A stretch of 46,059 nt of DNA, from NCBI RefSeq assembly GCF_000193735.1, contig NZ_AEPF01000092.1, forward strand, positions 1 to 46,059. Direction: 5' to 3'. Made by a program: the position numbers and the translations under genes. The notes below the pieces were generated by a model. It was not told where the DNA came from. It ran no database searches and saw only the letters and a list, made by a program, of their open reading frames with translations. Source of the stretch: Neisseria sicca 4320 (lineage in GTDB: Bacteria; Pseudomonadota; Gammaproteobacteria; Burkholderiales; Neisseriaceae). This document shows, one piece after another, positions 7,443 to 16,317 of the stretch (position 1 is the stretch's first letter; the number at the start of each line of letters is the position of its first letter).

Positions 7443-8831
7443 TCAGCGCGGATGAGCCATATCGGCGGGGACGACCAATTCGTCAAACTCTTCACCTGTC
7501 AGCAAGCCCAATTCGACGGCGGTTTCGCGCAGCGATTTGTCGTTTTTATAGGCGGTTTTGGCGACTTTGGCGGCGTTTTCGTAGCCGATTTTGCGGTTCA
7601 GCGCGGTAACGAGCATCAGGGAATGGTGCAGGAAATAGTCGATTTTTTCCGGCACGGGTTCGATGCCGACGGCGCAGTGTTCGTTGAAGCTGTTGCACGC
7701 GTCGCCCAAGAGGCGGATAGATTGCAAGAGGTTGTAGGCGATGACGGGCATATAGACGTTCAGCTCGAAATTGCCCGACGCGCCCGCCATGCCGATGGTA
7801 ACGTCGTTACCGAACACTTGGCAGCACACCATGGTCATCGCTTCGCATTGGGTCGGGTTGACTTTGCCCGGCATGATGGACGAACCCGGCTCGTTTTCGG
7901 GGATTTTGATTTCGCCCAAACCGCAGCGCGGGCCGCTTGCCAGCCAGCGGATGTCGTTGGCGATTTTGTTCAGGCTTGCCGCCAGCGTTTTCAGTGCGCC
8001 CGAAGCGGCAACGGCGGCATCGCGTCCGCCCAAGGCTTCAAATTTGTTCGGCGCGCTGGCAAACGGCAGGCCGGACAGTTCGGCGAGTTTGGCGGCGACT
8101 TTTTCGGCGTATTCGGGATGGCTGTTCAAACCCGTGCCGACTGCTGTGCCGCCCAAAGCGAGTTCGTACAAACCTTTGAGCGCGTCGTTCAGACGACCTA
8201 AGCCGTGGTCGAGCTGGGAAACGTAGCCGGAAAATTCTTGTCCCAAAGTCAGCGGCGTCGCGTCCTGCAAGTGGGTGCGGCCGATTTTGACGATGGGGGC
8301 GAATTCTTTGGCTTTTTTGTCCAATGTGTCGCGCAGGGCTTTGACGGCGGGAATGAGGTGGCGGTTGATTTCAATCGCGGCGGCGACGTGGATGGCGGTC
8401 GGGAACGCGTCGTTGGTTGATTGCGCGTGGTTCACATGGTCGTTGGGATGGACGGGCTGGTACGCCGCCAACCCCGTACCGGCGATTTCGTTGGCGCGGT
8501 TCGCCAGCACTTCGTTCATGTTCATATTGGACTGCGTGCCGGAGCCGGTCTGCCAAACCACTAAAGGAAATTGCCCGTCGAGCTTGCCGTTCAACACGTC
8601 GTCCACCGCCTGCGTAATCAAATCCGCCTGTTCGGGCTTAATCCTGCCGAGGGAAACATTAGTGGCGGCTGCGGCTTTTTTCACCAGCGCCAAAGCATAA
8701 ATCAGCGGCTGCGGCAGGGTTTCGCCGCCGATTTTGAAATTGTTGCGGCTGCGCTGGGTCTGCGCGCCCCAATAGGCTTCGGACGGGACTTCGACATTGC
8801 CCATAGTGTCGTGTTCGGTACGGGTGCTCAT
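7443..8831 (-). CDS. fumC: Class II fumarate hydratase
   Basis: Iron-independent fumarase, converting fumarate to L-malate in the TCA cycle. The family signature GSSIMPGKVNP is present, as are TGSGTQSNMNMNEV and GRTHLQDATP of the active site. I place the start at the ATG at 8831 (MSTRTEHDTMGNVEVP), which has AGGAG seven bases upstream and gives 462 aa, the usual size. The frame is open for 50 more codons upstream, but these look non-coding. An exact uptake sequence lies inside the gene at 8188-8199. Confidence 0.96.
   Translation of the reverse strand: MSTRTEHDTMGNVEVPSEAYWGAQTQRSRNNFKIGGETLPQPLIYALALVKKAAAATNVSLGRIKPEQADLITQAVDDVLNGKLDGQFPLVVWQTGSGTQSNMNMNEVLANRANEIAGTGLAAYQPVHPNDHVNHAQSTNDAFPTAIHVAAAIEINRHLIPAVKALRDTLDKKAKEFAPIVKIGRTHLQDATPLTLGQEFSGYVSQLDHGLGRLNDALKGLYELALGGTAVGTGLNSHPEYAEKVAAKLAELSGLPFASAPNKFEALGGRDAAVAASGALKTLAASLNKIANDIRWLASGPRCGLGEIKIPENEPGSSIMPGKVNPTQCEAMTMVCCQVFGNDVTIGMAGASGNFELNVYMPVIAYNLLQSIRLLGDACNSFNEHCAVGIEPVPEKIDYFLHHSLMLVTALNRKIGYENAAKVAKTAYKNDKSLRETAVELGLLTGEEFDELVVPADMAHPR
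8188..8199 (-). repeat. DUS inside fumC
   Basis: Exact AGGTCGTCTGAA on the minus strand, read as part of the codons for RLNDAL. Confidence 0.9.
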
Positions 8832-8891
8832 GTGTTTCTCCTGAATTAAATGATAATGCAAATAATTTGCAAGCGTATTATAGCGGGCAGG

Positions 8892-8903
8892 AGGTCGTCT
8901 GAA
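8892..8903 (+). repeat. Single DUS upstream of fumC
   Basis: Exact AGGTCGTCTGAA, unpaired, in the fumC promoter region. Confidence 0.9.
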
Positions 8904-8982
8904 AAGCAGGGGAGGGAGGTTTGGTAAATAGGGTGGGGCAGTATGATGAACAACAGGGCAGGGCACGGATTGCGGTATCAAA

Positions 8983-9026
8983 AAAGGTCGTCTGAAAAGC
9001 AGAAAATGGCTTTTCAGACGACCTTT
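8983..9026 (-). terminator. DUS-pair terminator after yicC
   Basis: 18-bp perfect arms containing uptake sequences at 8985-8996 and 9013-9024 around an 8-base loop, 18 bases past the yicC stop. Confidence 0.85.
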
Positions 9027-9043
9027 GTTTTATTTTTGAAGGC

Positions 9044-9925
9044 TTATTCGATGTTTTGAACCTGCTCGCGCATTTGCTCGATCAAAAATTTCAGTTCGAC
9101 CGAAGCCTGCGTGCATTCCGCCGCGATCGCTTTGCTGCCCAACGTGTTCGCTTCGCGGTTCAATTCCTGCATCAGGAAGTCCAAGCGTTTGCCCGCGCTG
9201 CCTTTGTTTTCCGTAACGATGCGGCGGACTTCGGCGATGTGCGTGCGCAGGCGGCTGAATTCTTCGTCAACATCGGATTTTTGGATAAACAGCGCAAATT
9301 CCTGCTGTAAACGGTCGTTGTCGATATTGCCGACCGCTTCAGCCAAACGTGCGTTCACCTTGTCCATATGCGCCTGAAGCAGGCTGGGGAACAGTTCGCT
9401 CAAGGCATCCACGATTTCTTCCATGCTGGCCAAACGTTGCAACAAATGTTCGCCGAGTTTTTTACCTTCGCGTTTGCGGGCGGCGGCAAATTCTTTCAAA
9501 GCCTCATCCAGCAGCTCTTGTACAGTTTTCGCCAAAGCCTCGGGATCTTCGCTTTGACCTGCCAACACTCCCGGAAAGCGCAACACTTCAGCGACTGTCA
9601 GCTTGCCGAAACCGTGTTCCTTGCGCCAAGTTTTGTTCAAGTCGGCAAGCTGTTTCACCAACTCTTCATTGGTTTCCAAACTCTGCCCGCCGACCGCCGC
9701 ATCCTGCAACTGAATGCGGCATTCCAATTTGCCGCGTGCGGCTGAAGACGCAATTTTTTCGCGTAACGCGCCTTCCAGATAGCGCAATTCTTCAGGCATG
9801 CGGAATTGAACATCCAGATAACGGTGGTTCACCGCACGGATTTCCAAATTCACGCGCTTGCCGCCGCATTCGCCTGCGGCATTGGCAAAGCCGGTCATGC
9901 TGTGGATATGGATGGATTGAGTCAT
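9044..9925 (-). CDS. yicC: YicC/YloC-family endoribonuclease
   Basis: A cytoplasmic protein of the YicC family, described as an endoribonuclease in E. coli and B. subtilis. It starts with the family pattern SMTGFANAAGE, has the EIRAVNHRYLDV block near residue 30, and ends with the conserved DFLMQELNREANTLGSKA stretch. The ATG at 9925 is chosen because CGGAG precedes it and it gives 293 aa; the frame extends 44 codons upstream without a family match. It is divergent from rph, an RNA-processing neighbour, across a DUS hairpin. Confidence 0.92.
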   Translation of the reverse strand: MTQSIHIHSMTGFANAAGECGGKRVNLEIRAVNHRYLDVQFRMPEELRYLEGALREKIASSAARGKLECRIQLQDAAVGGQSLETNEELVKQLADLNKTWRKEHGFGKLTVAEVLRFPGVLAGQSEDPEALAKTVQELLDEALKEFAAARKREGKKLGEHLLQRLASMEEIVDALSELFPSLLQAHMDKVNARLAEAVGNIDNDRLQQEFALFIQKSDVDEEFSRLRTHIAEVRRIVTENKGSAGKRLDFLMQELNREANTLGSKAIAAECTQASVELKFLIEQMREQVQNIE

Positions 9926-9983
9926 GGTTTTACTCCGTTTCAAAATACGAGTGAAAGTGGAGGGACTATAACACAATATAGAA

Positions 9984-10017
9984 TAAGGTCGTCTGAAAAC
10001 GATTTCAGACGACCTTA
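9984..10017. repeat. DUS inverted pair between divergent yicC and rph
   Basis: Exact uptake sequences at 9986-9997 and 10004-10015 with a very short loop. It lies between two divergent starts, so it is not placed as a terminator. Confidence 0.85.
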
Positions 10018-10040
10018 AACAGCCATCCCGCCGAATCCCG

Positions 10041-10046
10041 TATAAT
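10041..10046 (+). promoter_or_regulatory. Possible rph -10
   Basis: TATAAT lies 41 bases before the rph ATG; no clear -35. Confidence 0.4.
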
Positions 10047-10086
10047 ACCGACCACAAATTTTCACCGCTTCCCCAAAGGACAAATC

Positions 10087-10827
10087 ATGAGCAGTTACAC
10101 CCGCACTTCACGCGCTGCCGACAGCCTGCGCGACATCAAAATCACCCCGCACTTCCTGCCGCACGCCGACGGTTCGTGCCTGATCGAATGCGGCAACACC
10201 AAAGTTATCTGCACCGCTTCCATCGACGAAAATGTTCCGCCGTTCCTTCGCGGCAAGGGGCAGGGCTGGGTTACTGCCGAATACGGGATGCTGCCCGCTT
10301 CCACTGCCTCGCGTATGCGCCGCGAAGCTGCGGCGGGCAAACAGTCGGGGCGCACTCAGGAAATCCAGCGTCTTATCGGGCGTTCGCTTCGCTCCGTCGT
10401 GGATATGGAAAAACTGGGCGAACGCCAAATCCTGATTGATTGCGATGTGATTCAGGCAGACGGCGGTACGCGCACCGCATCTATTACCGGCGCATTCGTC
10501 GCCCTGCAAATTGCGGTCAACAAGCTGCTTTCAGACGACCTCATCAATGAGAACCCTGTCCGCGAAGCTGTTGCTGCCGTATCCGCAGGCGTGGTGGACG
10601 GCGTACCGCTTTTGGATTTGGATTACCCCGAAGACTCGGGCTGCGACAGCGACGTCAACATCGTCATGACCGCTTCAGGCAAAATCATCGAAATCCAAGG
10701 CACGGCGGAAGGTGCGCCGTTCAGCCTCGATGAATTGGGCAAACTGATTGCGCTGGCGCAAAAAGGCATTGCCGAGTTAACCGCGCATCAGCAAAACGCA
10801 TTAAAACTATCTCGCTCTGTCGGATAA
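10087..10827 (+). CDS. rph: Ribonuclease PH
   Basis: Phosphate-dependent 3'-5' exoribonuclease that trims tRNA 3' ends, active as a hexamer in the cytoplasm. The sequence shows the family pattern from SLRDIKITP through CTASIDENVPPFLRG, the conserved EIQRLIGRSLR block, and LIDCDVIQADGGTRTASITGA. At 246 aa it is close to the usual 238. An AAAGGA ribosome site precedes the ATG. An exact uptake sequence lies inside at 10530-10541. It is divergent from yicC, another RNA-processing gene. Confidence 0.96.
   Translation: MSSYTRTSRAADSLRDIKITPHFLPHADGSCLIECGNTKVICTASIDENVPPFLRGKGQGWVTAEYGMLPASTASRMRREAAAGKQSGRTQEIQRLIGRSLRSVVDMEKLGERQILIDCDVIQADGGTRTASITGAFVALQIAVNKLLSDDLINENPVREAVAAVSAGVVDGVPLLDLDYPEDSGCDSDVNIVMTASGKIIEIQGTAEGAPFSLDELGKLIALAQKGIAELTAHQQNALKLSRSVG
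10530..10541 (-). repeat. DUS inside rph
   Basis: Exact match on the minus strand within the coding region. Confidence 0.9.
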
Positions 10828-10845
10828 AGGTATCCTGCAAATGAT

Positions 10846-10886
10846 AAAAAAGCCGTCTGAAACCTGAAGTTTCAGACGGCTTTTTT
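10846..10886. terminator. GCC-dialect DUS terminator between rph and modG-like gene
   Basis: AAGCCGTCTGAA (10850-10861) and its inverse (10871-10882) form a stem flanked by A6 and T6, a textbook intrinsic terminator for both convergent genes. It uses the GCCGTCTGAA core of the other Neisseria dialects, not the local GGTCGTCTGAA. Confidence 0.85.
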
Positions 10887-10903
10887 GAATCGGACGGTTC
10901 GGA

Positions 10904-11332
10904 TTATGCCAATACGCCCAAAATAACCGCGCCTGCCTTGAAAACAGCCGTTGCTTTTTGGCCGGGTACCAGATTCAGCAAATCGCTGCTTTTCACGGTA
11001 ATGCCTGCGCTCAAAGCCAAGCCATCGCCCAAGTCCAAATCAACGATGCTGTTGACCGAGCCGCGTTCGATATGGCTGATGATGCCTGACAACTGGTTGC
11101 GTGCGGAAAGTTTGATGTTGTCGAGATTGTTGGCAATCAAGATGCTGCCCGCCTTAATCAGCACCACAACAGCCTTGCCTTTTTCCAAGCCGAGGTTGCT
11201 GACGCTCTCGCAAGTAACGGCTGCTACGATTTCCTGCCCGGTCGGCAGGGATACGGTTACTTCGCTGTTGACCGCGCCGTTGCGGATGTCTTTAACGATG
11301 CCGTTGAATTGGTTGCGTGCGCTGATTTGCAT
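10904..11332 (-). CDS. ModG-like molbindin (two Mop/TOBE domains)
   Basis: A small cytoplasmic protein made of two Mop (TOBE) repeats: residues 1-68 start MQISARNQFNGIVKDIRNGAVNSEV, and residues 73-142 start LSARNQLSGIISHIERGSVNSI. The conserved SARNQ, GxVNSxV and KA(S/A)xV patterns bind molybdate or tungstate at subunit interfaces. At 142 aa the di-Mop layout matches ModG of Azotobacter, a molybdate storage or buffering protein. No molybdate transporter or molybdoenzyme gene lies in the window. It is a single gene, convergent with rph. Confidence 0.85.
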   Translation of the reverse strand: MQISARNQFNGIVKDIRNGAVNSEVTVSLPTGQEIVAAVTCESVSNLGLEKGKAVVVLIKAGSILIANNLDNIKLSARNQLSGIISHIERGSVNSIVDLDLGDGLALSAGITVKSSDLLNLVPGQKATAVFKAGAVILGVLA

Positions 11333-11722
11333 AATGAAATTCCTTTCCTATGTCTATTAATTTGAATCTGAATAAATGGCACTATACCGCTTCTAGACGC
11401 ATTAATTCAATATCCCTTCAAATTAAATAGTTCTTAACAATTAGGATTTTGTGCTAATTGAATGGGAAAATATAACGTGATTTAACTATTGGTTCTACAG
11501 CAAAAGGTCGTCTGAAACCATATTTTCAGACGACCTCCGATATCCGACGGCCTATTTACCGCCAAAATCCAATTTATCTTTGAAATTCATGTAAACGACA
11601 GTAAAATATACAAAGATTTGCCCGCCTTTTGCCGCAGCGCGAAAACCTACTCAGGCAGGCGGGAAGATTCCGACTTTGCAGCACCGCGCTGCCCTACCAA
11701 TCTCAAACAGAAAGCACGAAAC
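11333..11722. other. Intergenic region between divergent modG-like gene and lysC
   Basis: 390 bases, AT-rich in the first half. It holds a DUS hairpin (exact copies at 11505-11516 and 11525-11536) and a possible lysC leader. The in-frame codons upstream of lysC from 11618 show no family match. I see no other feature. Confidence 0.6.
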
Positions 11723-12940
11723 ATGGCGTTAATCGTACACAAATACGGCGGCACATCAGTAGGCTCACCCGAACGCATTAAAAACGTAGCCAAACGTGTC
11801 GCCAAAGCCCGCGCCGAAGGACACGACATCGTTGTCGTCGTATCCGCCATGAGCGGCGAAACCAACCGCCTGGTTGCGCTGGCGCATGAAATGCAGGAGC
11901 ATCCCGATCCGCGCGAGCTGGACGTCGTCTTAGCTACCGGCGAACAGGTGACCATCGGTCTTTTGGCGATGGCATTGAAAGACATCGGCGTGGATGCCAA
12001 AAGCTACACCGGCTGGCAGGCCGCCCTCAAAACCAATACCGCACACACCAAAGCCCGTATCGAAAGCATCGATGATCAAAGAATGCGCGCCGACCTCGAC
12101 GCAGGCAAAGTCGTCATTGTGGCGGGTTTCCAAGGCATCAGCAGCGAAGGCAACATTTCCACGCTCGGACGCGGCGGTTCCGACACCTCCGCCGTTGCGC
12201 TCGCCGCAGCCCTCAAAGCAGACGAATGCCAAATCTATACCGACGTAGACGGCGTTTACACCACAGACCCCCGCGTCGTACCCGAAGCGCGCCGCATGGA
12301 TACGGTTACATTTGAAGAAATGATCGAACTGGCAAGCCTCGGCTCGAAAGTCTTGCAAATCCGTTCAGTAGAATTCGCCGGAAAATACAAAGTGCGCCTG
12401 CGCGTACTGAGCAGCCTGCAAGACGGCGGCAACGGCACCTTAATTACCTTTGAAGAGGATGAAAACATGGAAAGAGCTGCCGTAACCGGTATCGCATTCG
12501 ATAAAAACCAAGCCCGCATCAACGTGCGCGGCGTACCCGACAAACCCGGCGTCGCCTACCAAATTTTAGGCGCGGTCGCCGATGCCAACATCGAAGTCGA
12601 TATGATCATCCAAAATGTCGGCAGCGAAGGCACCACTGATTTCTCCTTCACCGTACCTCGCGGCGATTACAGACAAACCATCGAAATCCTGACCAAGCTG
12701 CAAGACAGCATCGGCGCCGCCGCCATCGACGGCGACGACACCGTGTGCAAAGTCTCCGCAGTCGGCTTGGGTATGCGTTCGCACGTCGGCGTTGCCGCCA
12801 AAATCTTCCGCACCCTCGCCGAAGAAGGCATCAACATCCAAATGATTTCCACCTCCGAAATCAAAGTTTCCGTCTTGATTGACGAGAAATACATGGAACT
12901 CGCCACCCGCGTCCTGCACAAAGCGTTTGATTTGGGTTAA
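11723..12940 (+). CDS. lysC: Aspartate kinase
   Basis: Phosphorylates aspartate at the head of the lysine, threonine and methionine pathway, in the cytoplasm. The N-terminus MALIVHKYGGTSVGS is the family start with the KYGGTS nucleotide-binding motif; GRGGSDTSAVALAAAL is the substrate and ATP region. Two ACT domains (about 265-405) provide feedback control, probably by lysine plus threonine, as in other beta-proteobacteria. The ATG at 11723 gives 405 aa, matching the family; the frame is open upstream to 11618. A DUS-pair terminator follows. Confidence 0.96.
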   Translation: MALIVHKYGGTSVGSPERIKNVAKRVAKARAEGHDIVVVVSAMSGETNRLVALAHEMQEHPDPRELDVVLATGEQVTIGLLAMALKDIGVDAKSYTGWQAALKTNTAHTKARIESIDDQRMRADLDAGKVVIVAGFQGISSEGNISTLGRGGSDTSAVALAAALKADECQIYTDVDGVYTTDPRVVPEARRMDTVTFEEMIELASLGSKVLQIRSVEFAGKYKVRLRVLSSLQDGGNGTLITFEEDENMERAAVTGIAFDKNQARINVRGVPDKPGVAYQILGAVADANIEVDMIIQNVGSEGTTDFSFTVPRGDYRQTIEILTKLQDSIGAAAIDGDDTVCKVSAVGLGMRSHVGVAAKIFRTLAEEGINIQMISTSEIKVSVLIDEKYMELATRVLHKAFDLG

Positions 12941-12956
12941 TTGGGTTATATGTTTG

Positions 12957-12992
12957 AAAGGTCGTCTGAAAACTTATTTTCAGACGACCTTT
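12957..12992 (+). terminator. DUS-pair terminator after lysC
   Basis: Uptake sequences at 12959-12970 and 12979-12990 followed by TTTTATTTTATT. Confidence 0.85.
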
Positions 12993-13047
12993 TATTTTAT
13001 TGTGGAAAAATAGCTCAGATTTTTGAATCACACATTTTTGGGTGAAA

Positions 13048-13154
13048 TATAGTGGATTAAATTTAAATCAGGACAAGGCGACGAAGCCGCAGACAGTACA
13101 GATAGTACGGCAAGGCGACGCAACGCCGTACTGGTTTAAAGTTAATCCACTATA
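13048..13154. mobile_element. Correia element (CREE 1, short form)
   Basis: 107 bp from TATAGTGGATTAA to TTAATCCACTATA, the terminal inverted repeats of the Correia element, a non-autonomous MITE of Neisseria that duplicates a TA target. The core holds the typical GACAAGGCGACGAAGCCG and CGTACTGG blocks. The right end plus the next bases gives TATAAT facing pqiA, a possible outward -10. Confidence 0.93.
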
Positions 13155-13242
13155 ATTGCAGGGGAGGGCGGTGGTAACAATGTAGATATTTGCTGTTTTG
13201 ATTTGCTCTGGCTTATCGGATATAGGCAGCAACAGTAATGTT

Positions 13243-13254
13243 TTCAGACGACCT
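13243..13254 (-). repeat. Single DUS upstream of pqiA
   Basis: Exact uptake sequence on the minus strand, unpaired. Confidence 0.9.
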
Positions 13255-13303
13255 TTTGGGGCCTTAACATTTAGTGAGGTTAGGCTATCTTTCTGTTTTC
13301 CCT

Positions 13304-13309
13304 TATAAT
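13304..13309 (+). promoter_or_regulatory. pqiA -10 that decides the start
   Basis: TATAAT puts transcription start near 13316. This lies past the GTG at 13274 and supports the ATG at 13349 as the pqiA start. Confidence 0.5.
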
Positions 13310-13348
13310 GCCGAGTCTTTCTATATACTTTTCTGTCTCCCTTTCTTC

Positions 13349-14659
13349 ATGAAACCGATTCCTAGCTATACGCGCTGGTGGCGTTATAAATCCTATCTGC
13401 CCGACGCATCGCTGCCGGCGCATACGGTGGATTGCCCGGACTGCGGCAACCGCATGGATATTCCGCGCCTGCGGCAGGGGCAGGAAGCGCATTGTCCGGT
13501 GTGCAATCATGAAGTGGTCGAGGTGGAAAACAATCCTTATGTTGCGCCGCTGGCTTACGCGACGACTTCTCTGATTTTGATGGCGTTTGCGTACAGCATG
13601 GTTTATATCCGCGTGGAACTCTTCGGCGTAACATCCGTCCTGACGCTGCCGGAAATGATGCGGCTTTTGATTTATCAGGATTACGGTTTTCTGGCGGAAG
13701 TGATGTTCGTCGTGACTTTCGGCGCACCGGTATTGTTTTTGCTGCTTTGCCTGTATGTTCATACGGCGCTGGTGTGCGAGCGGGCGTATCCTGCGCTGCG
13801 GTTTGCGACGCGGGTTTTGGTCAGGCTGCGCCATGCGATTATGGTGGATGTGTTTTTTATTTCCACTTTGGTGGCGTATATCAAGCTCTCGTCTGTGGCG
13901 GCGGTGGAATTCGGCTCGGCGTTTTATTTGATGTTTGCGCTGTCGGTCATGCTGATTCGGACTTCGGTCTCGATTCCGCAGCATTGGGTTTATTATAAAA
14001 TCCACAGGCTGACGGGCGGGGATGCGGTGCAAACGGCATCTGACGACAAAACCTGTTGCAGCCGATGCCTGTATTTCCGCGATAAAGACGAGCAGCCTTG
14101 TGAGGTTTGTGGTGCGGATTTATACCGCAGGCGCCCGAAAAGCCTGAGCATTTCGCTGGCGTTTTTGATTGCGGCGTTTATCCTGTATTTCCCTGCGAAT
14201 ATTCTGCCGATTATGATTTCGTCCAACCCTACCGCGTTGGAGGTCAATACGATTTTCAACGGCATTGTGTATATGTGGAACGACGGCGACAGGCTGATTG
14301 CGGTGATTATTTTCAGCGCGAGTATTTTGGTGCCGGTATTGAAGATTATTGCGATGGCGGTTTTGATTGCGTCCGCTTATTTCAAGCCTCCGATGAGCGC
14401 GCCGAAAATGTCGGTGCTTTACCGAATTACCGAATCCATCGGCCGCTGGTCGATGATTGATATTTTTGTGATTATTATTTTGATGAGTTCGTTCCACACC
14501 AACATGGCGCGCGTCGTTCCCGGCGGGGCGGCGGTGTATTTCTGCCTGGTGGTGGTATTGACCATGCTTTCTGCCTATTATTTCGATCCCCGCCTGATTT
14601 GGGACAGGCACCAACAGCTTTCAGACGACCCTAATTCCGACGATAACCAGAAACAATGA
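13349..14659 (+). CDS. pqiA: PqiA-type intermembrane transport membrane protein
   Basis: Inner-membrane partner of the PqiABC (Let/Mce) system, which moves lipids between the inner and outer membranes. Two zinc-ribbon-like Cys pairs open each half: CPDCGNRMDIPRL with CPVCNHEV (about 30-55) and CSRCLYFRD with CEVCGADL (about 235-260). Each is followed by about four hydrophobic segments, the tandem layout of PqiA. The ATG at 13349 gives 436 aa; a GTG 25 codons upstream lies before the likely transcription start. No strong ribosome site is visible. It overlaps pqiB by ATGA, so the genes are translationally coupled. Confidence 0.88.
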   Translation: MKPIPSYTRWWRYKSYLPDASLPAHTVDCPDCGNRMDIPRLRQGQEAHCPVCNHEVVEVENNPYVAPLAYATTSLILMAFAYSMVYIRVELFGVTSVLTLPEMMRLLIYQDYGFLAEVMFVVTFGAPVLFLLLCLYVHTALVCERAYPALRFATRVLVRLRHAIMVDVFFISTLVAYIKLSSVAAVEFGSAFYLMFALSVMLIRTSVSIPQHWVYYKIHRLTGGDAVQTASDDKTCCSRCLYFRDKDEQPCEVCGADLYRRRPKSLSISLAFLIAAFILYFPANILPIMISSNPTALEVNTIFNGIVYMWNDGDRLIAVIIFSASILVPVLKIIAMAVLIASAYFKPPMSAPKMSVLYRITESIGRWSMIDIFVIIILMSSFHTNMARVVPGGAAVYFCLVVVLTMLSAYYFDPRLIWDRHQQLSDDPNSDDNQKQ

Positions 14660-16317
14660 AAAAACACGATTCCGCTCAAACACACCGCGCACCTGCGCGT
14701 GTCAAAAAAACCAATGTCTTCACGTCTGTCGTGTGGCTGATTCCGCTGATCGCACTGATTGCGGGCGGCTGGCTGTTGGTGAAAGATATCCGCAACCGAG
14801 GTCCGGTCGTAACGCTTTTGATGGACAGCGCGGAAGGCATTGAAGTCAACAATACGGTGATTAAAGTGCTGAACGTCGATGTCGGACACGTTACCCGCAT
14901 CAAGCTGCGCGACGACCAAAAAGGCGTAGAAGTAACCGCCCAGTTTAATGCCGACGCAACCGACCTGATACGTAGCGATACGCAGTTTTGGGTGGTCAGG
15001 CCGCGTATTGATCAGAGCGGTGTAACCGGTTTGGGTACGCTCCTGTCCGGCTCGTATATCGCGTTTACGCCCGGCAAAAGTGAAGAGACAAAGGACGTAT
15101 TTGAAGTACAGGACATCCCGCCGATTGCCGCCATCGGACAAAGCGGCCTGCGCCTGAAGCTGGTCGGTCAAAACGACAAAATCCTCAACGTCAGCAGCCC
15201 CGTGCTTTATGAAAACTTTATGGTCGGACAGGTGGAAAGCGCGCGCTTTGAGCCATCCGACCAAACCGTGCATTACACCATCTTCATCCAAAGCCCGAAC
15301 GACAAATTGATTAATTCGGAAAGCCGCTTTTGGCTGGAGAGCGGCATCAATATTGAAACCACAGGCAGCGGAGTGAAGCTCAATTCCGCTCCTCTGCCCG
15401 CGTTGCTTTCCGGCGCGATTTCGTTTGATTCGCCGAAAACCAAAAACAGCAAAAATGTGAAAAGCGAAGACAGTTTCACGCTTTACGACAGCCGCAGCGA
15501 AGTGGCAAACCTGCCCGATAACCGTTCGTTGTATTACACCGCGTTTTTCAAACAGTCCGTGCGCGGTCTGACCGCCGGTTCGCCCGTCGAATATAAAGGG
15601 CTGAATGTCGGCGTGGTTTCCGACGTTCCCTATTTCGACCGAAACGACAGCCTGCATCTGTTTGAAAACGGCTGGATTCCCGTGCGCATCCGCATCGAGC
15701 CGTCGCGCATGGAAATCAATGCCGACGAACAAAGCAAAGAACATTGGAAACAACAATTCCAAGCGGCTTTGGGCAAAGGTCTGACCGCCACCATCTCCAG
15801 CAACAATCTGCTGACCGGCAGCAAAATGATCGAGTTGAACGATCAGCCTTCGTCTTCGCCCAAGCTGCGACCGCACACCGTTTACGCAGGCGATACCGTC
15901 ATTGCCACACAAGGCGGCGGTTTGGACGATTTGCAGGCAAAAGTGGCGGATTTGCTCGAGAAATTCAACAATCTGCCGTTGGATAAAACCGTTGCAGGGT
16001 TGAACGGTTCGCTTGCCGAACTCAAATCCACCCTCAAATCTGCCAATGCTGCCCTAAGTTCTATCGACAAACTGGTCGGCAAACCGCAAACGCAAAACAT
16101 CCCCAACGAGCTGAACCAAACCCTGAAAGAATTGCGCCAGACCCTGCAAGGCGTATCGCCGCAATCGCCCATCTACGGCGACGTGCAAAATACCCTGCAA
16201 AGTTTGGACAAAACCCTCAGAGACGTACAGCCCGTCATTAATACTTTGAAAGAAAAACCCAACGCGCTGATTTTTAACAGCAGCAGCAAAGACCCCATCC
16301 CGAAAGGAAGCCGATAA
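14656..16317 (+). CDS. pqiB: PqiB, MCE-domain tunnel protein
   Basis: Periplasmic MCE protein anchored by one N-terminal membrane helix (SVVWLIPLIALIAGGWLLV, about 28-46). Three MCE domains follow (about 50-140, 165-245 and 290-395), each with the pattern 'G(I/L)xxGxxVxYKGxxVGxV' in some form, such as LTAGSPVEYKGLNVGVV. The C-terminal part from 420 is a long helical, Leu-rich coiled-coil region that forms the tunnel or needle to the outer membrane. The length of 553 aa fits E. coli PqiB (546). It overlaps pqiA by 4 bases and pqiC by 1 base. Confidence 0.93.
   Translation: MKKHDSAQTHRAPARVKKTNVFTSVVWLIPLIALIAGGWLLVKDIRNRGPVVTLLMDSAEGIEVNNTVIKVLNVDVGHVTRIKLRDDQKGVEVTAQFNADATDLIRSDTQFWVVRPRIDQSGVTGLGTLLSGSYIAFTPGKSEETKDVFEVQDIPPIAAIGQSGLRLKLVGQNDKILNVSSPVLYENFMVGQVESARFEPSDQTVHYTIFIQSPNDKLINSESRFWLESGINIETTGSGVKLNSAPLPALLSGAISFDSPKTKNSKNVKSEDSFTLYDSRSEVANLPDNRSLYYTAFFKQSVRGLTAGSPVEYKGLNVGVVSDVPYFDRNDSLHLFENGWIPVRIRIEPSRMEINADEQSKEHWKQQFQAALGKGLTATISSNNLLTGSKMIELNDQPSSSPKLRPHTVYAGDTVIATQGGGLDDLQAKVADLLEKFNNLPLDKTVAGLNGSLAELKSTLKSANAALSSIDKLVGKPQTQNIPNELNQTLKELRQTLQGVSPQSPIYGDVQNTLQSLDKTLRDVQPVINTLKEKPNALIFNSSSKDPIPKGSR

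Larger units (their letters stand above)
12941..13348. other. lysC-pqiA intergenic region
   Basis: 408 bases that hold, in order, the lysC terminator, a short CREE, a single DUS (13243-13254) and the pqiA promoter. There is no gene. Confidence 0.7.

Noticed and set aside
14578..15912. 444-codon open frame antisense to pqiB
   Set aside because: Opposite a clear MCE-domain gene in an overlapping operon; no ribosome site or domain.
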